A stretch of 5,928 bases of DNA from an uncultured Persicitalea sp. GTDB taxonomy: Bacteria; Bacteroidota; Bacteroidia; Cytophagales; Spirosomataceae. The stretch is taken from NCBI GenBank assembly GCA_950075905.1, contig CATMVR010000350.1, forward strand, positions 1 to 5,928. The letters run 5' to 3'. Below are positions 1 to 5,928 of the stretch, piece by piece. Made by a program: the position numbers and the translations under genes. Below the pieces are notes generated by a model. The model was not told the DNA's origin and made no database searches. It was given only the letters and a program-made list of their open reading frames with translations. The stretch's first letter is position 1, and every line of letters starts with the position of its first letter.

Positions 1-1
1 A

Positions 2-670
2 GTCTACCGTTTCTGTTATCTTAGTTGTATAGTCCATTCTACAAAAATACGACAATCCAATTCTTATTTAGTATTATTACTAGCATTATTTACCACATCT
101 GCTTTTGCGCAAGACTATACGGTAACGTCCGATAAGGACCTCTCAGCCCCGTTTGATACCTATAAGACATACGCCTGGGCAAATCAGGTGAGAAGCGCCA
201 AAAACCTGGCGTATGTAATCAATGACGCTATCCTGAATACCCGGATCAAAAACGCGGTGGCCCACGAGCTGGCCGCCCGAAACTACTCTATGAATGAGCA
301 GGATCCGGATATACTGGTCAACTACCGGGTTTTTGATGAACCAGTAGAGATGACCGGCTACGAGGGATATTTCCACGACACGGATTTTTGGGGAACCGAA
401 GAGGTGAAAAACGCCGCTCCAACCATGTTACCCCGAAGCAACCTTGTTGTGAACAACGATACGCCCGCTCTTGATAAGGGTACGGAGTACTACTTTGACA
501 AGGGTACCCTGATGGTGCAGCTGGTTGATGCCGACAAGGGTGTTGTGGTATGGCAGGGATACGCCAGCGGTCTCACCGACGGAATGGTGTTTGACAAAGA
601 CGAAGAGCATATCGCACAGGCTGTTAATCTTATTTTTGACCGGTACGATTTTGTACTGAGTAATCACTAA
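2..670 (+). CDS. DUF4136 domain exported protein, start unresolved
   Basis: The frame is open from the left edge of the window to the TAA at 668-670. It resembles DUF4136 proteins: a Lys-Thr-Tyr-Ala-Trp motif follows the N-terminal strand (about 161-178), then an ILVNYRVFD-like strand (about 319-345), then GTLMVQLVDA followed by VVWQGYA (about 502-567), and a C-terminal helix. Function of the family is unknown; many members are periplasmic or membrane-associated. A signal peptide is visible at about 47-109: basic residues, a Leu-rich stretch (LVLLLALF), then Ala-Phe-Ala just before Gln-Asp. There is no lipobox Cys, so type I cleavage near 109/110 is likely. No in-frame ATG, GTG or TTG precedes the GTG at 188, and starting there would delete the signal peptide and the first domain strand. 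The true start is therefore left of the window or non-standard. It converges on frr across a terminator. The family call is fairly sure; the start is not. Confidence 0.75.
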   Translation, partial: VYRFCYLSCIVHSTKIRQSNSYLVLLLALFTTSAFAQDYTVTSDKDLSAPFDTYKTYAWANQVRSAKNLAYVINDAILNTRIKNAVAHELAARNYSMNEQDPDILVNYRVFDEPVEMTGYEGYFHDTDFWGTEEVKNAAPTMLPRSNLVVNNDTPALDKGTEYYFDKGTLMVQLVDADKGVVVWQGYASGLTDGMVFDKDEEHIAQAVNLIFDRYDFVLSNH

Positions 671-705
671 TATAGAGAGAGAATACATGTAGCCATGAAA
701 AATAG

Positions 706-736
706 AAAGGCTTTCCCGCGGGGAAAGCCTTTTTTT
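706..736. terminator. Bidirectional Rho-independent terminator
   Basis: A perfect 12-bp stem (AAAGGCTTTCCC at 706-717 with GGGAAAGCCTTT at 721-732) encloses a GCG loop. A run of seven T (730-736) follows on the + strand. On the minus strand the stem is followed by TTTCTATTTTTC, so it can also stop transcription coming from frr. It lies in the 90-nt gap between the convergent DUF4136 gene and frr. Confidence 0.9.
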
Positions 737-760
737 GTGCGCGCTATTTTTTGAAGAACG

Positions 761-1321
761 CTATACTTCCATGATATCCTTTTCTTTGGCAGCAAAAATC
801 TGGTCGATTTTGGCAATATGGGCATCAGTCAGCTTCTGAACCTGATCTTCCCCCGCTTTCACCGCGTCTTCCGATACGCCTTCTTTGGTAAGCTTCCGGA
901 TCGAGTTGTTGGCATCCTGCCGTACGTTACGTACGTTGACCTTGGCGGTTTCAACCTCCTGCTTCACGCGCTTTACCAGGTCATGCCGGCGCTCTTCGGT
1001 CAGGGGTGGCACCGACAGTCGGATCATCTCGCCGTCGTTGTTGGGCGACAGGCCAATGTTACTATTACGAATGGCTTTTTCGATCTCCCCGATCATCCGC
1101 TTCTCGAAAGGCCGGATGGCGATGGTACGGGCATCGGGCGTATTGACCGACGCCACATTCTGCAGGGGCGACATGGAGCCGTAGTACTCTATTTGTATGC
1201 CGTCGAGCATCTGCGGCGATGCCTTACCGGCGCGGATTTTTGATAGTTCGATGTTCAGGTGCTTGATGGCCCCGTCCATGGTTTCTTCGGCGGATTCCAG
1301 ATAAATCTCTATTTCTTCCAT
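761..1321 (-). CDS. frr: Ribosome recycling factor
   Basis: This 186-residue protein has the usual RRF length (about 185). With EF-G, RRF splits post-termination 70S ribosomes so that subunits, mRNA and tRNA can be reused; it acts in the cytoplasm and is normally essential. Visible family features are the N-terminal helix running into IRAGKASP (residues 29-36), the inserted beta domain with TIAIRPFEK (66-74) and NDGEMIRLSVPPLTEERR (95-112), and the long C-terminal helices containing VRNVRQDA (130-137). The ATG at 1321 gives the canonical N-terminus and has no strong Shine-Dalgarno sequence, as is usual in Bacteroidota. It begins 9 nt after the stop codon of the small nuclease-like gene, so it is probably cotranscribed with it. 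The gene normally follows pyrH closely; here two accessory genes separate them. It is followed by the terminator at 706-736. Confidence 0.97.
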   Translation of the reverse strand: MEEIEIYLESAEETMDGAIKHLNIELSKIRAGKASPQMLDGIQIEYYGSMSPLQNVASVNTPDARTIAIRPFEKRMIGEIEKAIRNSNIGLSPNNDGEMIRLSVPPLTEERRHDLVKRVKQEVETAKVNVRNVRQDANNSIRKLTKEGVSEDAVKAGEDQVQKLTDAHIAKIDQIFAAKEKDIMEV

Positions 1322-1330
1322 AGGAAATTG

Positions 1331-1768
1331 TTAAATTAGTTCGATTAATTTTTGACTTTCGATGCGAACCAGTGCTTTGGTATCTTTTGTATTCTTTGGA
1401 AAAGCCGATTTCATAAATTGTATCAAATCGGCTTTGTGTTGTTGCTGAGTAGCTTTAATTACCCTCGATTGTACGATCCGGCCATAAAACGAAAATTCGT
1501 CTAATTGTAAGCCCAGTCGATTTATTGTGTCTTTTATCTGTTTCACAGCATCTTTCAGATTCTGACCTTTTAGCTCAATGAAAAACGCATGGCTGGCTGT
1601 ACAATCTAACAGTAGATAATCACACTTACGAACTCCCAACTCTTCTGCAATCAGACATCCATCTACTCTTATTTTTACGAAGTAATGCCTTGATTTGTTG
1701 CTTACCCGATATTCGGGGCTTGATCTATGATCTTTGACTACAACATTCTCAGAACTACCCTCATATTC
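1331..1768 (-). CDS. Small PD-(D/E)XK nuclease-like protein, start unresolved
   Basis: The frame is open for 145 codons between a TAG at 1769-1771 and the TAA at 1331-1333. The core resembles a PD-(D/E)XK nuclease: a strand with KCDYLLLD, then a strand with FFIELKG, giving Asp50...Glu65-x-Lys67 counted from the open-frame start (Asp at 1619-1621, Glu at 1574-1576, Lys at 1568-1570). A helix (NLKDAVKQIKDTI) follows, as in this fold. The only standard start is a TTG at 1637-1639, giving 102 residues. Yet the 43 codons upstream also look coding: a strand (HYFVKIRVDGCLI) leads directly into the core. An ATG at 1773-1775, 25 nt after the ATPase stop, is one base out of frame and meets a TGA after four codons. 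So there may be a single-base indel near 1761-1772, a sequencing error, or an unusual start. It is the likely nuclease partner of the upstream ATPase. The nuclease role is inferred from motif and context only. Confidence 0.65.
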   Translation of the reverse strand, partial: EYEGSSENVVVKDHRSSPEYRVSNKSRHYFVKIRVDGCLIAEELGVRKCDYLLLDCTASHAFFIELKGQNLKDAVKQIKDTINRLGLQLDEFSFYGRIVQSRVIKATQQQHKADLIQFMKSAFPKNTKDTKALVRIESQKLIELI

Positions 1769-1800
1769 CTAACATTGACCAAAAGGATTACAATTACTAC

Positions 1801-3060
1801 TCATTCGTCGTATTGAATTTCAAGCAATTGATCAAATTGGTTCATGATATCGTCCGATACTTTATCAAGCATATCATGCGTGATAAGATTTGTGTTTCTG
1901 TCAACAATATCTGTTATGGTTCCCTGGTCCATGTACCCTACATAGAATCGAGCCGGATCTACCCAAAGTAAAGGGGATACTATTTTTTGTACCTGCTCCT
2001 TTTTGCCTTCTTCCTGCCCAACGCTGTATGCTTTGAGTAGATTATTGAGTGCCGCAAGTACATACGGACTGTGCGTGGTAATAATTACCCGGCTATCAGA
2101 CTGATTGGCAAGTAACGATATCAGGTAAGTTATATCCCGTTGCGCTTCCGGGAAAAGATGCGTTTCGGGTTCTTCAATAATCAAATCGAATGATTCATAT
2201 TCTTTGTGGTTTAAAGAAACAAACACATCTTTTATTGACTCAATAATCCAGGCAGCCTCTTGCTGACCCGATGATGCCTCAGAGAGAGGTACATATTTAT
2301 CGATATCGTAGTATATTACTTTCCTGTTATTGTTATAAGCATACTCTCCCTTTAGAATCTTGCCAGACAAATCAATAATGATTTTCTTATACTTGAAAAA
2401 ATTAGAGTCACTGACAATTCCGGAAAGGACATTCGGGTTTGTAGCTTCAATAAATCTTTTGTAATCAACCAATAGGTGATCAGGAAGCTCACGCTCTGAT
2501 AGCAAGTTTACCAGGTGCCGTTGAGCAGGGATAAATATGTTTTCGTGCTTGGTTTGCACACGAGTATCACCGCTGTTGTAAGTTGTGATTTTTTCAACGT
2601 AAAATTCAATATTTCTGTTGCCAATCCTTTTATCTATGTCAACAGGTAGAGTTGATAAAATGCGGTTTAAATTTTTATTAATGAAGCCAAACTCGTCAAA
2701 AAAATCTGAACTAAGCTCAAATCCATTATCCTTAAATATAATCGAATATCCATCAAAATGGGTAGCGAACTCATATTCAACAGCGATAAAATTTTTAAAA
2801 TACAACCCAAAAAGCTCTCGTATCCTTTTAGAAAAACCTTGGGTAAAAAGATGTACAGATACATCTTTTTGCGTCAATCGGGTTGCACCAAATCGTACCA
2901 GGAGGAGGTACCGTTCAATCTCAACTATTTTTGAAAAATATATCAACTTCGCCAACGTACTTTTCCCCGAAGCCTGAGGGCCAATGAAAACCATATAATC
3001 CCTGATATCAAGGGTTATGTCTTTCAATGGCCCAAAGTTCTTTACTTCGATACGTTGCAT
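1801..3060 (-). CDS. OLD-like AAA/ABC-type ATPase, putative defence ATPase
   Basis: This 419-residue protein has all the parts of an ABC/SMC-type ATPase head. They are an N-terminal strand typical of the family (IEVKNFGPLKD, residues 4-14), Walker A GPQASGKST (27-35), the FIPAQR segment common in OLD-like AAA ATPases (176-181), a signature-like SEASSGQQEA (260-269), Walker B LIIEEPETHLFP (293-304) with Glu296 and Glu297, and an H-loop TTHSPYVL (328-335). Residues 336-419 are a short C-terminal part with no TOPRIM-like motif, so it is an ATPase-only form rather than a full OLD nuclease. Such proteins often act as sensor or motor subunits with a separate effector, as in Septu or PARIS. It starts 38 nt after pyrH and ends about 30 nt before the small nuclease-like gene, which suggests a pair. 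It is visibly AT-rich (17 of 60 G+C at 2341-2400), unlike the flanks. The ATPase call is sure; the defence role is inferred. Confidence 0.9.
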   Translation of the reverse strand: MQRIEVKNFGPLKDITLDIRDYMVFIGPQASGKSTLAKLIYFSKIVEIERYLLLVRFGATRLTQKDVSVHLFTQGFSKRIRELFGLYFKNFIAVEYEFATHFDGYSIIFKDNGFELSSDFFDEFGFINKNLNRILSTLPVDIDKRIGNRNIEFYVEKITTYNSGDTRVQTKHENIFIPAQRHLVNLLSERELPDHLLVDYKRFIEATNPNVLSGIVSDSNFFKYKKIIIDLSGKILKGEYAYNNNRKVIYYDIDKYVPLSEASSGQQEAAWIIESIKDVFVSLNHKEYESFDLIIEEPETHLFPEAQRDITYLISLLANQSDSRVIITTHSPYVLAALNNLLKAYSVGQEEGKKEQVQKIVSPLLWVDPARFYVGYMDQGTITDIVDRNTNLITHDMLDKVSDDIMNQFDQLLEIQYDE

Positions 3061-3075
3061 AATTAGGTATAAGAA

Positions 3076-3090
3076 CAGGCAATGCGCCTG
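3076..3090 (-). other. Small hairpin between pyrH and the ATPase gene
   Basis: A 5-bp inverted repeat, CAGGC and GCCTG around a 5-nt loop, lies in the 38-nt gap. On the minus strand it follows an A-rich stretch and is followed only by TTCTTAT, so it is at best a weak attenuator. On the + strand it is followed by seven T, but no + gene ends here. It may lower expression of the downstream genes relative to pyrH, or mean nothing. Confidence 0.3.
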
Positions 3091-3098
3091 AAATTTTT

Positions 3099-3821
3099 TT
3101 ACTCGTTAGACACCAGCGTGCCCACCGTGCCGCCCATTACCAGATCGTACAGGTTGCCGGGCTTGTTCATGTCGAACACAATGATGGGAACGTTGTTTTC
3201 CTTACATAAGGCAAAGGCGGTCAAATCCATAATCTTCAGGTTTTTGGCCAGGGCTTCGTCAAACGAAAGCTGAGTATACTTTACCGCCGAGGGGTCCTTT
3301 TCGGGATCGGCCGTATAGACGCCATCCACGCGGGTACCTTTGAGCACCACTTCGGCTTCCGACTCGATGGCCCGCAGGCTGGCGGTAGTATCCGTAGTAA
3401 AGTAGGGGTTGCCCGTACCGGCTCCGAAAATCACAATCCGTTTTTTTTCAAGGTGCCGGATGGCCCGGCGCCGAATCAGCGGCTCGCAGACCTGCTCCAT
3501 CTTGATAGCCGACATCAAGCGTGTAAACATGCCGTGCTTTTCGAGCGAACTTTGCACCGCCATACCGTTGATGACCGTCGCCAGCATACCCATGTGATCG
3601 CCCTGTACGCGGTCAATCCCGGATTTCTCAACGGAAGCCCCCCGGAATATATTGCCGCCCCCGATCACAATAGCAATCTCCACTCCGGCATCGTATACCC
3701 GTCGAATTTCCTTTGCGTATTGATCCAGAATATTGAAGTCTATTACCTGGGTTTTATCCCCGCCATTGAGGGCTTCACCGCTGAGTTTTAATAAAATTCG
3801 CTTGTACTTTGGTTGGGACAT
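3099..3821 (-). CDS. pyrH: UMP kinase
   Basis: This 240-residue protein phosphorylates UMP to UDP with ATP, a step of pyrimidine nucleotide synthesis in the cytoplasm. It belongs to the amino-acid-kinase fold and forms hexamers. Visible family motifs are KRILLKLSGEAL (residues 7-18, nucleotide binding), IVIGGGNIFRG (51-61), DHMGMLATVINGMA (75-88), IFGAGTGNPYFTTDT (131-145, UMP and ATP site), LKGTRVDGVYTADP (160-173), and the C-terminal IVFDMN (214-219) leading to GGTVGT. The start at 3821 (MSQPKYKR) is preferred over the upstream in-frame start at 3869, because the extra 16 residues match nothing in the family and overlap the candidate promoter. It lies 62 nt downstream of the biotin carrier gene and upstream of the ATPase gene. 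Its usual close neighbour frr is displaced by about 1.8 kb. Confidence 0.97.
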   Translation of the reverse strand: MSQPKYKRILLKLSGEALNGGDKTQVIDFNILDQYAKEIRRVYDAGVEIAIVIGGGNIFRGASVEKSGIDRVQGDHMGMLATVINGMAVQSSLEKHGMFTRLMSAIKMEQVCEPLIRRRAIRHLEKKRIVIFGAGTGNPYFTTDTTASLRAIESEAEVVLKGTRVDGVYTADPEKDPSAVKYTQLSFDEALAKNLKIMDLTAFALCKENNVPIIVFDMNKPGNLYDLVMGGTVGTLVSNE

Positions 3822-3846
3822 GTTGAAGATGTTGGAATTGAATCCG

Positions 3847-3878
3847 TAAAAATAAGGATGGGCCCGCAAGAATTACAA
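3847..3878 (-). promoter_or_regulatory. Candidate Bacteroidota promoter for pyrH
   Basis: On the minus strand, TTG (3876-3878) is followed after 21 nt by TATTTTTA (3847-3854). The Bacteroidota housekeeping consensus is TTG at about -33 and TAnnTTTG at about -7 with a 19-21 nt spacer; the -7 element differs only in its last base. Transcription would start near 3840, about 20 nt before the pyrH ATG. The stretch is AT-rich, so a chance match is possible. Confidence 0.4.
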
Positions 3879-3883
3879 GTTAT

Positions 3884-4420
3884 TTACGCAAACTCTATCA
3901 GCACCTGGTTTTTTTCAACGCTGGTTCCGGGCTCTACCCGGATACTTTTCACGGTACCTTCGCCGGGGGACTTGATGGCGTTTTCCATCTTCATCGCCAC
4001 CAGTACCAGCAGGGTATCGCCTTTTTGCACGGTGGTGCCTACCTGCACGGCTACCGATTGGATGAGCCCGGGCATAGGTGCCTTCACTTCGTTGACCCGG
4101 ACGTTGAGCGCCTGCCCCATGCCCATACTTTCCAGCAGCAGATCGAAGCGGTCCTGGGCCGTGGTGGTGAGCAGGTGCCCGTTGATGCGGAAGGTAGTCT
4201 TCTTGTCGGTCGGGCTGTGCTCCACCATCTCAACATTATACGAGCGGTCGCGCCACAGTACGTGGTAGTGGTTGGGGCTGAGTTGCAGCACATCGCCGTC
4301 AAAGGCTACGTCGTCCAGCAGCCAATGGTCTTTTTCTGGTTTGATTTCAAAGACACTTTTCTCCGATTCGGGACTTTCTGCCTGGCCGGCGGCGGCATCG
4401 TGCACGGTTATTTTTAGCAT
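3884..4420 (-). CDS. Biotin carboxyl carrier protein (biotin/lipoyl attachment domain)
   Basis: This 178-residue protein carries a biotin attachment domain at its C-terminus. APMPGLI (residues 114-120), a VQKGDTL turn (131-137) and the VAMKMEN motif (141-147) are visible, with Lys144 as the biotinylated residue. The last strands (GTVKSIRVEPGTSVEK) complete the flattened beta barrel. Residues 1-105 form an N-terminal region found in stand-alone carriers of Bacteroidota, which are thought to serve acyl-CoA (propionyl/methylmalonyl or acetyl) or related carboxylases; which one cannot be told here, because no carboxylase subunit is in the window. The ATG at 4420 (MLKITVHD) is preferred to an in-frame start at 4471, which would add an unrelated hydrophobic stretch and run back onto the upstream terminator. 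It is a soluble protein. It lies 62 nt upstream of pyrH and is probably transcribed from the gap downstream of the terminator at 4470-4497. Confidence 0.9.
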   Translation of the reverse strand: MLKITVHDAAAGQAESPESEKSVFEIKPEKDHWLLDDVAFDGDVLQLSPNHYHVLWRDRSYNVEMVEHSPTDKKTTFRINGHLLTTTAQDRFDLLLESMGMGQALNVRVNEVKAPMPGLIQSVAVQVGTTVQKGDTLLVLVAMKMENAIKSPGEGTVKSIRVEPGTSVEKNQVLIEFA

Positions 4421-4469
4421 AGTTAGGTAGTATTGATGAAGACTTAGGATGGTCAGCGCTACAAAAATC

Positions 4470-4497
4470 AAAAAAATAACCGGAATTACCGGCTATT
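4470..4497 (-). terminator. Rho-independent terminator of the permease gene
   Basis: On the minus strand, ATAGCCGG and CCGGTTAT (4489-4496 with 4476-4483) form an 8-bp stem with one G-U pair around a TAATT loop; one more A-T pair extends it. A run of T follows (complement of A at 4470-4476). It lies just downstream of the permease stop codon and separates the dus-permease unit from the biotin carrier-pyrH unit. Confidence 0.85.
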
Positions 4498-4529
4498 GGG
4501 CCAAATGACTAACGGTTGGTTTGGTACGT

Positions 4530-5453
4530 TCACAGTCGGGAAGGTCCTCTCTTTTTTCGATTGATAAGGTATACTCCCACCAGAATGACCGCCGTGCCCG
4601 CCCACTGCTGCACACCAATATGTTCCTGATCAAACAGCCCCCAGGAAAGGGCCACAATGGGCATAAAGTAGGTGACAGACGCGGCGAAAACCGCACTCGA
4701 AAGCTGGATGACCCGGTTGAAAAGGACAGACATCAGTCCGGATGCCACCACGCCCAGTACGAGCAGAAACGATGAGGGTAGCAGGTAAGCCGGGGAGGCT
4801 ATTTTGGGGAAGAAATCTGTGAATAGCAGAATGCCAAAAGCTAGCGGACCAACGCCGGCAAAGATCCAGGCCGTAGACACCACCGGCGAAAGTCCTTTGT
4901 AATGTCGGGAAACCAGGTTGATGTTGACGCCGTAGCATACCGTGGCCAGTACGGCCAGCAGGGCATAGCGGTTGACCATGGAGACAGACAGGCCGCTCCG
5001 TGTAAAAACGAGCATCAGAGCGCCCGACAGCGCAATGAGCAGGCCGGCTATCTGAGCGCGGCTGGACCGCTGCGCAAAAAAGAGTACCCCGATGATCATC
5101 GTAAACATGGGGCTCAGGGCGTTGAGGGTACCCGCCAGCGCGCTGCTGATCTGGCTGCCTGCCTTGGAAAACAAAAAGGCCGGGATGAGGTAGCCCAGCA
5201 GGCCCGACACAAAAAAGTAGCCCAGCAACGGCCGGGGAATGCTCCGCCAGGTGCGGAGGAGTACGGGCATAAAAAAAAGAAACGCCATAAACACTCGTCC
5301 GGCGGCTACCTCTGTCACGCTGTACGCCAGCAGGCTCTTTTTAATCAGGATAAAAGAGCTGCCCCACACCAGCGCCAGCAGCCCCAGCAGAAGCCAGGCT
5401 AGCGGGGGTGTCTGCGTATCAGAAGGGGCATTCAGCGCGGTACTGCTGCTCAT
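4530..5453 (-). CDS. EamA/DMT-superfamily permease
   Basis: This 307-residue integral membrane protein has the two tandem EamA repeats of drug/metabolite transporters, about residues 18-150 and 163-297, with about ten membrane segments in all. The first repeat opens with LALVWGSSFILIKKSL (26-41) and contains LAGTLNALSPMFTMIIGVLFF (106-126). The second ends with TYFMPIVALSWGLFDQE (261-277) and a final helix (GTAVILVGVYLINR), followed by a short basic tail, NRKKRGPSRL. Length and layout are typical. The substrate cannot be inferred; EamA members export amino acids, metabolites or drugs. Its ATG overlaps the dus stop as ATGA (5450-5453), so translation is probably coupled to dus. It is followed by the terminator at 4470-4497. 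Confidence 0.93.
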   Translation of the reverse strand: MSSSTALNAPSDTQTPPLAWLLLGLLALVWGSSFILIKKSLLAYSVTEVAAGRVFMAFLFFMPVLLRTWRSIPRPLLGYFFVSGLLGYLIPAFLFSKAGSQISSALAGTLNALSPMFTMIIGVLFFAQRSSRAQIAGLLIALSGALMLVFTRSGLSVSMVNRYALLAVLATVCYGVNINLVSRHYKGLSPVVSTAWIFAGVGPLAFGILLFTDFFPKIASPAYLLPSSFLLVLGVVASGLMSVLFNRVIQLSSAVFAASVTYFMPIVALSWGLFDQEHIGVQQWAGTAVILVGVYLINRKKRGPSRL

Positions 5454-5928
5454 AGGGCCATGGTTTCAACTGCCCCGTATACGTCACTTATTTCGGTAAG
5501 AATTTCGTTGATCTCCACAAACGACATGCTCTCCACGAGGCGCATCCGGTAAGGTTTGAAATGATCCAGCCCGCGGAAATAGTTGGTATAGTGGCGGCGC
5601 ATCTCAAACAAACCCGTGATCTCGCCTTTCCAGCGCACCGAAAAATCGAGGTGCTTGCGGCAGGCCTCCACGCGGGCCGCCAGGGTAGGGGGGGGCAGCT
5701 TTTCGCCGGTATTCATGTAGTGCTTGATCTCGTTGAAGATCCAGGGGTACCCAATGGAGGCGCGGCCAATCATGATCCCATCCACACCGAAGCGGTTGCG
5801 GTATTCGAGGGCTTTCTCGGGGCTATCTATATCGCCATTCCCAAAAATAGGGATCGTCACCCGCGGGTTTTCCTTGATCCGGCCAATGAGGGTCCAGTCG
5901 GCGGCGCCCTTGTACATCTGCACGCGGG
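5450..5928 (-). CDS. dus: tRNA-dihydrouridine synthase (DusB-like), N-terminal part outside window
   Basis: Only about the last 159 codons are here; the reading frame runs off the right edge (Arg-Val-Gln-Met-Tyr at 5912-5926), so no start can be given. Dus enzymes reduce uridines in tRNA to dihydrouridine with FMN and NADPH. Seen here are an RVQMYKGAADW stretch, in line with the family HGRTRxQMYxGxADW motif, then IPIFGNGDI (24-32 of the visible frame), and VDGIMIGRASIGYPWIF (47-63), part of the FMN-phosphate site. The C-terminal helical domain holds FEMRRHYTNYFRGL. The reading fits the DusB (nifR3) group by family pattern, which I state as likely rather than certain. Its stop overlaps the downstream permease start by 4 nt. 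Confidence 0.92.
   Translation of the reverse strand, partial: RVQMYKGAADWTLIGRIKENPRVTIPIFGNGDIDSPEKALEYRNRFGVDGIMIGRASIGYPWIFNEIKHYMNTGEKLPPPTLAARVEACRKHLDFSVRWKGEITGLFEMRRHYTNYFRGLDHFKPYRMRLVESMSFVEINEILTEISDVYGAVETMAL

Noticed and set aside
818..1243. + strand open frame opposite frr.
   Set aside because: It is a shadow of the clear frr coding frame and shows no domain-like pattern.
1801..3060. Full OLD nuclease (ATPase plus TOPRIM) or RecF/SMC protein.
   Set aside because: The C-terminal 84 residues have no TOPRIM Glu or Asp-x-Asp motifs, and there is no long coiled coil as in SMC or RecN.
1334..3066. The 6-bp direct repeat AATTAG at 1334-1339 and 3061-3066 bracketing the ATPase-nuclease pair, possibly a target-site duplication.
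   Set aside because: Six bases in an AT-rich stretch recur easily by chance, the match does not extend, and there is no transposase or inverted repeat nearby.
3822..3869. Longer pyrH start at 3869.
   Set aside because: The added residues fit nothing in the UMP kinase family and cover the candidate promoter; MSQPKYKR at 3821 is the family-like start.
4421..4471. Longer biotin carrier start at 4471.
   Set aside because: It would read from the edge of the terminator and add a hydrophobic stretch unlike a cytoplasmic carrier; MLKITVHD at 4420 fits better.
4902..5402. Long + strand open frame (166 codons) opposite the permease gene.
   Set aside because: Its translation is Gln/Arg/Lys-rich low-complexity, as expected from the antisense of a hydrophobic membrane gene; no family features.

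Overview
The window reads as a chromosomal segment of a member of the Bacteroidota, probably order Cytophagales (Spirosoma/Dyadobacter-like). This rests on gene content: a secreted DUF4136 protein, a short stand-alone biotin carboxyl carrier protein, and pyrH upstream of frr. Start codons lack strong Shine-Dalgarno sequences, and one candidate promoter has the Bacteroidota form. No species can be named from the sequence alone.

Layout, left to right: (1) a DUF4136 exported protein on the + strand whose start is not resolved; (2) a strong bidirectional terminator in the convergent gap; (3) a long run of minus-strand genes. In transcription order (right to left) these are a 3' part of a tRNA-dihydrouridine synthase (dus), an EamA/DMT-type permease overlapping it by ATGA, a terminator, a biotin carboxyl carrier protein, pyrH (UMP kinase), an OLD-like AAA/ABC-type ATPase, a small PD-(D/E)XK nuclease-like protein, and frr (ribosome recycling factor).

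The notable part is about 1331-3060. pyrH and frr are usually close neighbours in Bacteroidota, but here a compact, AT-rich ATPase plus nuclease-like pair lies between them in the same orientation, with gaps of 38, about 25 and 9 nt. The flanks are GC-rich housekeeping genes. The ATPase has Walker A, an ABC-type signature, Walker B and an H-loop but no TOPRIM domain. The partner has a D-x14-E-x-K core. This resembles two-gene anti-phage or abortive-infection modules in which an ABC/OLD-type ATPase works with a separate nuclease, but I cannot match it to a named system. The small gene has no usable ATG or GTG in its open frame, so it is frameshifted near its 5' end, starts unusually, or is shorter than its coding signal suggests.
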